From the NCBI GenBank assembly GCA_947629915.1, contig CANRFN010000024.1:1-57451 (forward strand): 57,451 nucleotides of DNA, in the 5' to 3' direction. The notes under the pieces were generated by a model. It was not told the origin of the DNA, did no database searches, and saw nothing but the letters and a program-made list of their open reading frames with translations. Of the stretch, positions 1 through 8,082 are shown one piece after another. Every line of letters starts with the position of its first letter. Position 1 is the first letter of the stretch. The translations under genes were made by a program, and so were the position numbers. Source of the DNA: an uncultured Oscillospiraceae bacterium (GTDB taxonomy: Bacteria; Bacillota; Clostridia; Oscillospirales; Oscillospiraceae).

Positions 1-14
1 ATCACCTCGGCCCT

Positions 15-44
15 ATTATACACCCCCCAGGGTGCTCTAGTCAA
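15..44 (-). promoter_or_regulatory. Outward-facing sigma-A-type promoter
   Basis: On the minus strand a TTGACT -35 element (39-44) and a TATAAT -10 element (15-20) are separated by 18 bp. Each is at most one base from consensus. It would drive transcription out of the left edge of the window, so its gene is not visible. Confidence 0.5.
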
Positions 45-922
45 GCATCCAATCAACATTTTTGCTGAATATCACCACCGCTCTTTTCACTCTTCCGCAG
101 TGTGCCGGTTTCTGGATATTTTCCCTTTGCGCTGCACAGCAAAACGTGTTTTGATGGCTCAAGAACAAGCGGCTTAGAACCGCAAAGAGCAAGCGGTAGG
201 TAAGTGCCGAATCAAAATGGATCCACCAGGATTCACAAGAGATCAGAAAGGAGGATAGGGATAGCCTATAACTACTGTGACTTATCCCAAAGGGAAACCG
301 GATGGATCCCGAAAGGCAGCTGGAGGGACCCGTGGTGAAGTGTAACATGTCACCTTTTTCCGCAAGGAAAGCAGCACATTTCATTCTCTTCCGTATGTGG
401 GCGGGATTTTCCCAGCTCTGGCTGGTCATTTGAGCAGCTTAGCTCTGGGCCTCATACTTTGCTTGTCCCTAGTTCTGGATACGCTTCTGGGACTTCGGCG
501 AGACTTCAGCGTCAAACGCACCCATGGGAGACAAGCGAAACGTGAAGACGCACAAACAGGAAATAGGAGCCAACCTAAGCTGCGAAGAAGCCAAAATGGC
601 AGAGTCAAGCGCCTCATACCAAGGGAGAAGTGGGTCAACAAACTAATACAACTAGTAATTAGCGTCAATGTGACTTGAGCTAAGATCAAGAAAACAGTCT
701 TTTTTTATAGCGTGATGTAAAAAATGGGGAAATAATATACACCAGTATACCATTCGCAAATTTTAATATTAAGTAATTATTCATAAAATACTCTATAAAC
801 GTTATTCAAATACAGTTTCTGGTAAAATCAAATTTGGCAAGATAGCACGGTTGGCGCTATCTTGCCAAATTTATCTATTTAATTAAAAAATCATGTACAT
901 TGGAAGGAGCAACTGAAAGAGG
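45..922. other. Gene-poor AT-richer stretch, probable insertion or deletion scar
   Basis: I find no open reading frame here with recognisable protein content; the longest candidates have low-complexity, out-of-frame-looking translations. The base composition shifts to AT-rich from about 690 onward, unlike the GC-rich genes that follow. The segment ends a few tens of bases before a permease gene that lacks its 5' third, which suggests that this stretch replaced the missing part. The only structured element seen is the inverted repeat at 831-871. Confidence 0.5.
831..871. terminator. Perfect 16-bp inverted repeat (terminator-like)
   Basis: Arms 831-846 and 856-871 are perfect reverse complements around a 9-nt loop. 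The right arm runs into an AT-rich tail, so it could terminate transcription entering from the left. It lies only about 50 bp upstream of the truncated permease, so it may instead mark the edge of a past insertion. Confidence 0.5.
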
Positions 923-1681
923 ATGGGTGGATGCTTGGAATCAGACCGCATCTTCCAGGATATCGTCTGCATCCTCGGCCTCAGCCACAGCCTCGTTCTC
1001 GGCATCCGCTTTCCCGCCTTGCCCTTTGCCGGCACCATGGTGATGGCAGTGCTCTTCGCCTTTCTCTCCCTCTTGCTGATCCTCACCCTGGCTTTTAACC
1101 TGGACCACGCCCTCTCCACCAACACCATCATCCTGGTGGGGGTGATCTTCTCCATGTTCGTCTCCAGCCTGATGAGCATCCTCATCACCTTTGCGGCAGA
1201 CCACATCCAGAGCATCACCTTCTGGACCATGGGCAGCCTGGTGGGGACCACCTATCAGGACGGGGCGGTGATCGGGGTGGCGCTGATGCTCTTCGGCGGG
1301 GCCATTCTCTGTCTCGCCCGGGAGCTGAACGCCTTTGCCATGGGGGAGGACAACGCCCGCAACATCGGGGTGAACGTCCGGCGGGTGCGGCTCACCGTGC
1401 TCATCGCGGTGTCCGGCCTCATCGGCGTCTGCGTCTCCATCGGCGGTACCATCGGCTTTGTAGGCCTTGTAACGCCCCACATGGTCCGCCTCATCGTGGG
1501 GCCCAATCACCGGCGGCTGCTACCGGCGTCTCTCTTCGGCGGGGCGGTCTTTCTCATGCTGGCGGACCTCGCGGCCCGGACTGTCCTCAGCCCGGCAGAG
1601 CTCCCCATCGGTGTGGTTACCAGCCTCGTAGGGGCGGTGGTGTTTGTCCTCATCTTCTACCGCTCCAGAAAGGGGGCCTAA
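923..1681 (+). pseudogene. FecCD-family iron/siderophore ABC permease, 5'-truncated
   Basis: The translation is a multi-helix membrane protein carrying C-terminal FecCD features: an RNIGVNVRRVR-like cytoplasmic loop, then IGFVGLVTPHMVR, then the final LPIGVVTSLVGAVVF helix. FecCD permeases normally have about 320-340 residues and ten helices; only 252 are present here, and the first 15-20 do not look like the family. The missing part is the N-terminal third with the first helices. An AAGGAG at about 904 could still allow translation, but a functional permease is doubtful. It is followed after 2 bp by its ATPase gene, as usual for a siderophore importer. No binding protein is adjacent. The likely cause is an insertion or deletion joining foreign DNA at about 940-970 (inference). 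Confidence 0.8.
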
Positions 1682-1683
1682 CC

Positions 1684-2439
1684 GTGCTGGAAGTGCGAGA
1701 TCTCACGGTGCGGTACGGCGACCATGTGGTGGTAGACCACCTCTCCTTTGCCGCAGAGGAGGGCCAGTGGCTCATGATCGTGGGGCCCAACGGGGCGGGG
1801 AAGTCCACCGCCCTGAAGGCCATCATGCAGGGGACGGCCTATGAGGGGACGGTATCCTTCCGGGGCCAGGATGTGCGGCGGAAAAAGCCCGCGGAACTGG
1901 CCCGGTGCATCGGCGTTCTCATGCAGCACAACCCCGTGGCCTATGCCTTTACCGTAGAGGAAGTGGTGGAGATGGGCCGCTATGCCCACACCGCCGGATT
2001 TCTGGCGGGGCGGGCCACGGGAGACAAGGCAGCCGTGGAGGACGCTTTGCAGCGCACCGGCATGGCGGAGCACCGGCACCAGTCTGTGCTCACCCTGTCC
2101 GGCGGCGAGCTCCAGCGGACCTTCTTGGCCCAGGTGTTTGCGCAGGACCCGCAGCTGCTGCTCTTAGACGAGCCCACCAACCACCTGGACCTGGTGTATC
2201 AGAAGCAGATCTTCGGCCTCATCGCGGAATGGCTGCAACAGCCTGGCCGGGCCGTGGTGTCTGTGGTCCATGACCTCTCCCTGGCGAAGGCATACGGGGA
2301 CCGGGTGCTGCTGTTGCACAACGGCAAGCTCGCGGCCAGCGGCACCCCGGAAGAAGTGCTCTCCCCCGAGCACCTGAACCCGGTGTACCAGATGGATGTG
2401 GCCGCCTGGATGCGGGAGATGCTGTCTCAGTGGACCTGA
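1684..2439 (+). CDS. ABC transporter ATP-binding protein, FecE/siderophore type
   Basis: This is the ATPase subunit that would power the iron-complex importer encoded just upstream. The sequence shows Walker A GPNGAGKST (about residues 35-43), signature LSGGELQR, Walker B LLLLDEPTNHLDL and a switch histidine in VVHDLS. Its 251 residues match the usual length for the family. The start is GTG, 2 bp after the permease stop, so the two are transcribed and probably translated together. Because the permease is truncated, the ATPase may be stranded, or it may serve another permease. No terminator was obvious directly after it. Confidence 0.9.
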   Translation: MLEVRDLTVRYGDHVVVDHLSFAAEEGQWLMIVGPNGAGKSTALKAIMQGTAYEGTVSFRGQDVRRKKPAELARCIGVLMQHNPVAYAFTVEEVVEMGRYAHTAGFLAGRATGDKAAVEDALQRTGMAEHRHQSVLTLSGGELQRTFLAQVFAQDPQLLLLDEPTNHLDLVYQKQIFGLIAEWLQQPGRAVVSVVHDLSLAKAYGDRVLLLHNGKLAASGTPEEVLSPEHLNPVYQMDVAAWMREMLSQWT

Positions 2440-2625
2440 GAGGCAATGAGACAAGTTCATGATGGCTTCGAGCTGCGGCAGGATTTCGGTCTTGCCGCAG
2501 TTCTGCCTGTTTTAGTGGGCTATCCAGGGAGCGGGGAGAATCCCGAGAATTGAACCTGCAGGCCCCTTGCAAGCACAGGACTTGGGACGTACAATCCGGA
2601 CAGAACGAGAGAGGAGGCGCACTTC
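2440..2625. other. Short intergenic region, nothing recognised
   Basis: About 185 bp between the ABC ATPase and the acetyltransferase. Only the GAGGAGG ribosome binding site just before 2626 is recognisable. Confidence 0.4.
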
Positions 2626-3153
2626 ATGATCTATTACGCCAAGGGAGAGGTTACCGTCCGCGATCTGGAGCCTGCAGATGCCCAGGCCATTGCAGACGCC
2701 GAGATTGCCCAGGGCTGGCACGTCTCCGCGCAGAAATTTAGGAACAGGCTGGAGGATGCGAGAGCCGGCAGGGCGATTGCATTGGTGGCAACGTGCGCCG
2801 GCAGACCGGTGGGGTACATCAACATCTATCCCAACAGTACCAGCGGTGCATTTGGCGGCAAGGGCTATCCGGAGATTGTGGACTTCGGCGTTTTGGAGTG
2901 CTATCGCAACCGCGGGATCGGCACCATCCTGATGGATGTGGCGGAGGAGATTGCTGGGACATATGCGGACGTGGTGTATCTCGGGGTGGGGCTGCACAGC
3001 GGGTACGGAAGCGCCCAGCGGATGTATGTCCGGCGCGGTTACATCCCGGACGGCTCCGGCGTCTGGTATGGGGACAAGGTGTGTGAGCCCTACGCGCCGT
3101 GCACCAATGACGATGACCTGGTCCTGTACCTGTCTAAAAGACTGCGAGGGTAG
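2626..3153 (+). CDS. GNAT-family N-acetyltransferase
   Basis: Predicted to move an acetyl group from acetyl-CoA to an amine of unknown identity. The 175-aa product has the GNAT fold order: an N-terminal strand (VTVRDLEPADA), a central beta-4 strand ending in VDFGVLECYRNRGIGTILM, which contains the acetyl-CoA pyrophosphate-binding RxxGxG loop (RNRGIG), and a C-terminal SAQRMYVRRGYIPDG segment typical of motif B. A GAGGAGG ribosome binding site lies 7-8 nt before the ATG. The gene stands alone between the iron-transport remnant and the methyltransferase, so context does not reveal the substrate. Confidence 0.85.
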   Translation: MIYYAKGEVTVRDLEPADAQAIADAEIAQGWHVSAQKFRNRLEDARAGRAIALVATCAGRPVGYINIYPNSTSGAFGGKGYPEIVDFGVLECYRNRGIGTILMDVAEEIAGTYADVVYLGVGLHSGYGSAQRMYVRRGYIPDGSGVWYGDKVCEPYAPCTNDDDLVLYLSKRLRG

Positions 3154-3256
3154 CTCAGAGTGCCTTGCGAAAACGGGAGCAGCCATACCGGGAGTCCACT
3201 CCGGGCAGGGTTGTTCCCATTTGTTTACAGAATGTACAACACCTGGCGGGCATTTT

Positions 3257-3266
3257 GTGGTATCAT
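3257..3266 (+). promoter_or_regulatory. Extended -10 element upstream of the methyltransferase
   Basis: TGTGGTATCAT contains a TG dinucleotide one base before TATCAT (3261-3266). No good -35 hexamer is present at the right distance. The same TGTGGTA core occurs in front of several other genes in this window. Confidence 0.4.
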
Positions 3267-3307
3267 GGTCTGCACCTGGAAAGGACAGCGCAGGGGAGGG
3301 TGAGAGC

Positions 3308-4428
3308 ATGACAGATCGGAAACGCACGGCCCTCTCCCTGTTCTCCGGGGCAGGGGGCATGGATCTTGGCGTACAGATGGCCGGATTTCATGTGCTGGCC
3401 TCCCTGGAGTTGGATCCGGACTGCTGTGAGACGCTGCGGGAGAACATCCTGAGATCGGGGAGAGACACGGCGGTCTACGAGGGGGATGTCCGGACCTTCT
3501 CGCCTCGGCAGATCCTGATGGACTTGGGGTATCAGCCTGGAGAGATAGACCTGCTCTTTGGGGGACCACCGTGTCAGGCATTCTCCCAGATCGGGAAGCA
3601 GCAGTCCCTCTCCGATGACCGCGGCATGCTGCTCTTCCAGATGGTGCGGTATGCGGAAGTGATCCAGCCCAAGATGATTCTGCTGGAGCAGGTGAAGGGC
3701 CTCCTCACAGCAAGAGATCCATCTGGAAGGCGCGGCGGTGTGTTTGATGCCCTCCTGCGGGAACTGGAACAGATCGGCTACGAGGCCAGGTGGCAGGTGC
3801 TGCTGGCCGCGGACTATGGGGTACCCCAACTGCGGGAGCGGGTGTTTGTGGTGGCAGTTCAGGGAACCAATACGTTTGCGTTTCCTGAACCAACCCATGG
3901 GCGTGCGGTGGATGGGCTGGACCTGCTGCCGTACCGCACGGTGGGGGAGGCGATTGCCGGGTTGGGGGTGCCGGTGTTGAAGACGGACTCTGCCGCCGTC
4001 CCAGATGACAGTCACTACGATGGTACGCCGCCCCGGGATCGGGAGCGGATTCACGGCGTCCCCGAGGGGAAGAGCCTGTCCTCCCAGACCCAGCTGCCCC
4101 AAGAGCAGATCGGCGGGCTTACCCGGAAGGACACCACCAAGTTCCGCCGGCTGGACCGGGGCAGGCCGGCCAAAACCTTGCGGGGCGGGGAGATCTTCTT
4201 CCACCCACCGAGGACCGATACCTCACACCCCGGGAGTACCTGCGGATCCACGGGTTCCCGGACAGCTATGTGCTGCGGGGGCCCATTCGAGGGAGATCCG
4301 GGAAGGTGAAATATCTGGACCAGCACAGACAGGTGGCCAACGCCGTGCCGCCGCCGCTTGCAGAAGCGGTGGCGGGGGCGATCCTGGCGTGGCTCGATGC
4401 CAGGGAAGATGCACACAGGACAGTATGA
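3308..4428 (+). pseudogene. C5-cytosine DNA methyltransferase, one frameshift near 4206
   Basis: The first frame (3308 to about 4206) carries the conserved motifs in order: I (LFSGAGGMDLG), IV (GGPPCQAFSQIGK, catalytic Cys), VI and VIII (QLRER). After FFHP the frame becomes nonsense and stops at 4309. One frame back, the family C-terminus continues exactly, TEDRYLTPREYLRIHGFPD followed by HRQVANAVPPPL (motifs IX-X), and ends at 4428. A single missing base in the CCCACCC run at about 4202-4209 explains this. Motif VI reads EQV where most of the family has ENV. The start ATG at 3308 follows GGGAGGGTGAGAGC. Its true stop overlaps ATG 4425 in an ATGA. As read, the gene makes a protein without the end of the catalytic domain; a sequencing error cannot be excluded. 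Confidence 0.85.
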
Positions 4429-4445
4429 TTGGAGGTTACAGGAAA

Positions 4446-5405
4446 ATGGTAGAGGTAGTGTTCAGCGAGAGTGCAAAGGGCAGCTTGAAGGTGGCCCAGC
4501 ACTATGGAGAGGGACCGTATCACGGAAATGTTGCGGTGGCGGTCTGCGGAGACGGGCCAGACATGCCCCAAAGTGCCCGGGAGAGTGCAGAGAGAGCGGC
4601 ACTGGAGCGGGTGCGCCGGGAGTGGGAAGAGGCGGTCCCCATGGGCGGCAGCGCAAAGGACGTGCTCGGCATCGACCTCGGCTGGAGCATCGGGCCCATC
4701 TCGGAGGACGGGATTGGAGAAGAGCGCCGGCGGGTGCTGGAACAGCAGATCGCTGTCTGGAGCCCTGCGGACGCCGCGGAGATGGCGGATGAGAGCATCC
4801 AGAACAGCCAGAAGGCGCTGGACGAGATCCTCCAGCGGAGTGCCGATGGGGAAGCTGTGCGGATCTGGTACAGCCACAACCCGGACGAGATGTGCGGCCT
4901 GTACTGGATGCTGTCCCAGATCCAGAAGTTGCCGGAACACGGTGAGGTCTGCATGGTGCGGCTCCCGGATTGGGAGATGGATGTGGATGGCGCCGTCTTC
5001 ATTCCGATCAGCTGGGGCGAGGTATCCCCGGGAGAGTGGGGAAAGCACCTCTCGCGCCAGGAGAAGGTCTCCTCTGCTTTCCTGTCCGGGTGTGCCATGC
5101 GGTGGAGACAGCTGCAGCAGGAGAATGCAGACCTCCGGATTGTCCTGAACGGTCGCCTGCAGAGCGCTCCGGCAGATCTCTACGACAGCTTCATCCTCCG
5201 GGAGCTGGAGGCCCAGCCCCAGGAGTGCAACGAGGCGCAGGTGATTGGAAATGTCCTAGGAAAGCATCAGCTGGGCATCGGAGACGGATGGGTGGCCTTG
5301 CGGATTCAGGCGTTCATCCGGAAGGGCATGTACGAGGTGATCGAGCCCGCCGCACCGGATCAGCCGGCGTACAGACAGAGGCTGCGCCGGCTGTATGAGG
5401 TCTGA
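4446..5405 (+). CDS. DUF1835/DUF3658 domain protein
   Basis: The N-terminus (VEVVFSESAKGSLKVAQ) followed by DLGWSIGPIS is the DUF1835 pattern. The C-terminal half, YDSFILRELEAQP through EAQVIGNVLGKHQLGIGD, matches DUF3658. Proteins of this pairing are common in Bacillota and have no settled function. I chose ATG 4446 because GGAGG at 4431-4435 sits 10 nt before it; an in-frame ATG at 4425 overlaps the methyltransferase stop and would give seven more residues. The close coupling to the methyltransferase suggests co-expression, but a shared role is only inference. Confidence 0.8.
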   Translation: MVEVVFSESAKGSLKVAQHYGEGPYHGNVAVAVCGDGPDMPQSARESAERAALERVRREWEEAVPMGGSAKDVLGIDLGWSIGPISEDGIGEERRRVLEQQIAVWSPADAAEMADESIQNSQKALDEILQRSADGEAVRIWYSHNPDEMCGLYWMLSQIQKLPEHGEVCMVRLPDWEMDVDGAVFIPISWGEVSPGEWGKHLSRQEKVSSAFLSGCAMRWRQLQQENADLRIVLNGRLQSAPADLYDSFILRELEAQPQECNEAQVIGNVLGKHQLGIGDGWVALRIQAFIRKGMYEVIEPAAPDQPAYRQRLRRLYEV

Positions 5406-5454
5406 GCGGGTGGGGGAGTCTGCGCTGTAGGGCATTGGGGAGAAGGGCACAACC

Positions 5455-5682
5455 ATGCCGATTCGGTCCGTTCAGGTGTTCCTGGCCACCCACGCATATG
5501 ACTTGGCAAAATACCTGGAGATCCTGCGGACCAGTCCGGAACAGGTCCGCTTCCACAAACTGTGTCGAGAGAGCGTTGCGGGTGCCGTGCACTGTACTTC
5601 GGCGGACACCCTGCAGGGGCTTGGACCAAACAGCGTCATGATGGCGGACCTAAAGCTGCTGGACAGGGTGTATGACATTTAG
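5455..5682 (+). pseudogene. C-terminal remnant of an AAA/OLD-like ATPase
   Basis: The 75 residues resemble the end of large AAA-type ATPases: a QVFLATHAYDLAKYLE segment (the conserved THxY region after Walker B), then a short beta segment, then a closing LLDRVYDI. Walker A and B and everything before are absent. Such ATPases usually have 350-600 residues and often sit in defence or toxin loci. With the neighbouring frameshifted methyltransferase it suggests a decayed defence island (inference). The ATG at 5455 may be fortuitous. Confidence 0.55.
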
Positions 5683-5837
5683 AATCACGGAATCTCCAGA
5701 AATGACATTGTGAGGTGTCCGCTATAAGCGACACCGTATCTGAGAAGGCCAGAAAGTGTGGGAACTTCACTGATCGGCCGCATCTTATACGGGGATTGAG
5801 GACGGAACTGGAACCACAACGAAATAGAGCGTTTGCA

Positions 5838-5870
5838 CACAGCCTGGGCCCGCGCCCAGGCTGTGTTCTA
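5838..5870 (+). terminator. Rho-independent terminator
   Basis: A perfect 12-bp GC-rich stem (5838-5849 with 5854-5865) closes a CCGC loop and is followed by TTCTATTTT. It separates the methyltransferase/DUF1835 unit from the downstream lipoprotein. Confidence 0.75.
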
Positions 5871-5935
5871 TTTTCTGGAAAAGATGATGGATCGTTCTAA
5901 TTTTGTGCACGATTGTTCAAACTTTTCCCGTTTTC

Positions 5936-5964
5936 TTGCTTTCAAGCCGGCCTTGCCCTATCAT
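5936..5964 (+). promoter_or_regulatory. Candidate promoter of the solute-binding lipoprotein
   Basis: TTGCTT (5936-5941) and TATCAT (5959-5964) with a 17-bp spacer, about 60 nt upstream of the start at 6028. Confidence 0.4.
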
Positions 5965-6027
5965 TTACTACGTGGGAGAATACATGTTCACAGGTCTGAA
6001 CGGGGCTGGATGGGGGAGGGGACAGGG

Positions 6028-7305
6028 ATGAAACGAAAACTGGCTCTTTTCGCTTGGTGGATTCTTCTGGCTGTGCTCCTCCTGAGTTGCCAGGGGGCAG
6101 GTGGGAATCAGGCTGTCAGTGAGACCATCACGGTGATGGGGCGGAAGAACGACCTGGCCAAGCCCTACATCACCAGTATCTTTGCCCAGTACGAGGCCGC
6201 CACCGGGCACAGGATTCAGCCCATCCCCTACGAAGATGCGGTGTTTGAGACCACGGCGGAGGCGCAGTTTGCCAAGGGAGAGGTGCCGGACATCTTCCTG
6301 CACTTCAATAACGCAGATCTGGCCCGATTCGATGTGGAGGCGAACTTCCTGGACCTGCGGGACCAGCCCTGGGTGGGAGAGCTCACAGAAAACGCCCGGG
6401 CGTACTGCACAGACACCAGAGGCTGCCTCATGGGGCTGCCCTTCTGGGAGAGCTCCGTCTCCGGCTGCTACTATAATAAGACCATCCTGGACAGCCTCAG
6501 CCTGAAGTCTGCGGTGACCCAGGCGGAGTTCGATGTGCTCTGTCTGGCCCTGATGGAGGCGGGATACACGCCCATCTGCTGGCCGGCCAACGGCAGCGCC
6601 TGGATGGTGCAGTTCGCCCTGGACCCGGTGTTTGCAGATGAGCCCCAGCTGCTGGAGCAGCTCAACCGCAACGAGATCCGCTATGCGGACATCCCGGCGG
6701 TGCGGGACATGGTGTGCTGGATCGATGAAGCGGCCAAGGCGGGGTGGCTGGGCCCGGACTATCTCCAGTGGAGCATAGACTCCATCCCGGAGAAGATCAG
6801 CAGCGGGGACTCCGTGATGACATTCATCTGGGACACCTGGTTCTACACCGATCTCCCCGCAGACGGGACCTACACCGTGGAGGACTTTGCCCTGATGCCC
6901 TCCTTCCTGAACACCGTGCCCAACGGCACCTATGAGGGCGGCAACCTGAATATGATGATGGTGAACCGGAACGGGGACCATGTGGACACCTGCCTGGACT
7001 TTCTCGCCTTCTGCACCCAGGCGGAGCACTACAACATCGCCTTTGACGGCATCTCCACGGTGAACTGCTTCAACAGCCAGACCACCAATATCCAATCCCC
7101 CATGCTGACAGACGTCGCCCTCTCCATTGAGGCGAATCTCCGCCCCTCCACCGCAGCCTCTAAGATCATTGGGTACAGCGACAGCGATGTGGCGGCCGCC
7201 CTGGACCAGCTGTTCCGCGGTCTCACGGATGTGGACGGGTGCATTGCGCTCATGGATGAGGCCCGGATGGCCGCCGCGGCGGGGCAGGGGGCGGAGGGCT
7301 TCTGA
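6028..7305 (+). CDS. Extracellular solute-binding lipoprotein (family 1 type), orphan
   Basis: A 425-aa secreted lipoprotein. A lysine/arginine n-region and hydrophobic core end in lipobox LLSC, with the lipid-attachment Cys at residue 21. The mature part has the periplasmic-binding-protein layout of sugar-type family 1 (ITVMG at its start, VPDIFLHFNNAD, LMGLPFWESSVSGCYYN, EGGNLNMMMV). It is a clear full-length paralogue of the protein at 21930-23213; long blocks such as LPFWESSVSGCYYN, QLNRNEI and YADIPAV are shared. No permease or ATPase adjoins it, so it is either served by a distant transporter or is a ligand sensor, as suggested by its paralogue's kinase partner. ATG 6028 follows a GGGGGAGGGG site; the frame is open further upstream but shows no signal peptide there. 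Confidence 0.9.
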   Translation: MKRKLALFAWWILLAVLLLSCQGAGGNQAVSETITVMGRKNDLAKPYITSIFAQYEAATGHRIQPIPYEDAVFETTAEAQFAKGEVPDIFLHFNNADLARFDVEANFLDLRDQPWVGELTENARAYCTDTRGCLMGLPFWESSVSGCYYNKTILDSLSLKSAVTQAEFDVLCLALMEAGYTPICWPANGSAWMVQFALDPVFADEPQLLEQLNRNEIRYADIPAVRDMVCWIDEAAKAGWLGPDYLQWSIDSIPEKISSGDSVMTFIWDTWFYTDLPADGTYTVEDFALMPSFLNTVPNGTYEGGNLNMMMVNRNGDHVDTCLDFLAFCTQAEHYNIAFDGISTVNCFNSQTTNIQSPMLTDVALSIEANLRPSTAASKIIGYSDSDVAAALDQLFRGLTDVDGCIALMDEARMAAAAGQGAEGF

Positions 7306-8082
7306 GCAGTGGAAAGCCCTTTCCCATGAGCGAGATCAATCGGGCATCCGGTGGGGGATGGGAAGAAGCAATCCGGTGCCCACACCACTGGATGAACCCT
7401 TTTGGGCGAGCAGGTTGAGACACCAGATGTTTCGCGGAAGCATACCGGGGGCTAGATGGACAGTCCATCCATGGGCCAGAGCGATGAGAAGGGCGGCAAC
7501 GGTTCCACGGTCCCCGAACCCCAGATGGCATCGGACACCGGCGGACGATTCCGCCGAGGGGTGTGAGGATGGCGCCGGAAAGCAGTTCATCACCGGGACA
7601 GCAAGGACCCGCAACCACTTCTACCCCTCGTTGACCGAGACGATAAGGGCGATGAGAATATCTGCTTCCGAACCTGGTGAACGAGGCAGATCTTCTTGCC
7701 CTGATAGAAATCGTGGTGGCTCTCCTAGATGGCGGATTCTCTGCGTTCAGGAAGCGGAAAGACGGGGAAGAAGCAGCAGGTGCAGGTCAAGGGGACCCGG
7801 ATGCGGATCTGAACGCCATCGATCTCCCGAATGACGGTGAGAACGGTAGGGACAGCCCTTCCATGCGGAAGATTTGAGCCGGTATAAGCTGGAATATTTA
7901 CCAGGGCGAAAACGCGCCTTTCTACCCGAAAATGTGTTGTTCAACCGTTGCAGATGTGGTATAATCGGAGCGTGAAATGCCTGAAAACCCGGCCGACATG
8001 ACTAACATTTTCGGAAAATACTGGGACGGTTTTAGACAGTCTTATGGCAACCCACGTAGAGCGGATTGTGGAGGTGTTAAAC
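7306..8082. other. Intergenic region of about 780 bp; promoter and leader at its right end
   Basis: Several open frames cross this stretch but none gives a convincing protein. It may be decayed coding DNA, since GC content stays high until about 7,860. The last 150 bp hold the promoter at 7937-7965 and a leader of roughly 110 nt before the giant surface-protein gene. Confidence 0.45.
7937..7965 (+). promoter_or_regulatory. Promoter of the giant surface-protein gene
   Basis: TTGTTC (7937-7942), 17 bp, TATAAT (7960-7965), with an extended -10 TG at 7957-7958. Transcription would start near 7972, leaving a leader of about 110 nt before ATG 8083. Confidence 0.75.

Larger units (their letters stand above)
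5683..6027. other. Intergenic region with terminator and promoter
   Basis: No gene is seen. The region contains the hairpin terminator at 5838-5870, a possible promoter at 5936-5964 and a GGGGGAGGGG ribosome binding site before the lipoprotein at 6028. Confidence 0.5.

Noticed and set aside
397..678. 93-codon open frame in the left intergenic region
   Set aside because: No ribosome binding site, low-complexity leucine-rich then basic translation, and overlapping equally long frames on the other strand.
2535..2600. Possible tRNA-like end (GAATTGAACCTGCAGG) on the minus strand
   Set aside because: The T-arm does not pair properly and no cloverleaf can be formed, so it is not a tRNA and hardly a convincing remnant.
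4195..4215. Programmed -1 frameshift in the methyltransferase
   Set aside because: No slippery heptamer of the X XXY YYZ kind and no downstream stimulator seen; a simple one-base loss in a C-rich run explains it better.
7677..7877. 66-codon open frame before the giant surface-protein gene
   Set aside because: It has no recognisable family and no ribosome binding site, and the surrounding frames are equally open; it may be decayed coding DNA but cannot be supported.
7972..8069. Riboswitch in the leader of the giant surface-protein gene
   Set aside because: I looked for conserved cores such as cyclic-di-GMP aptamers and saw none; the leader is too short of paired elements to claim one.
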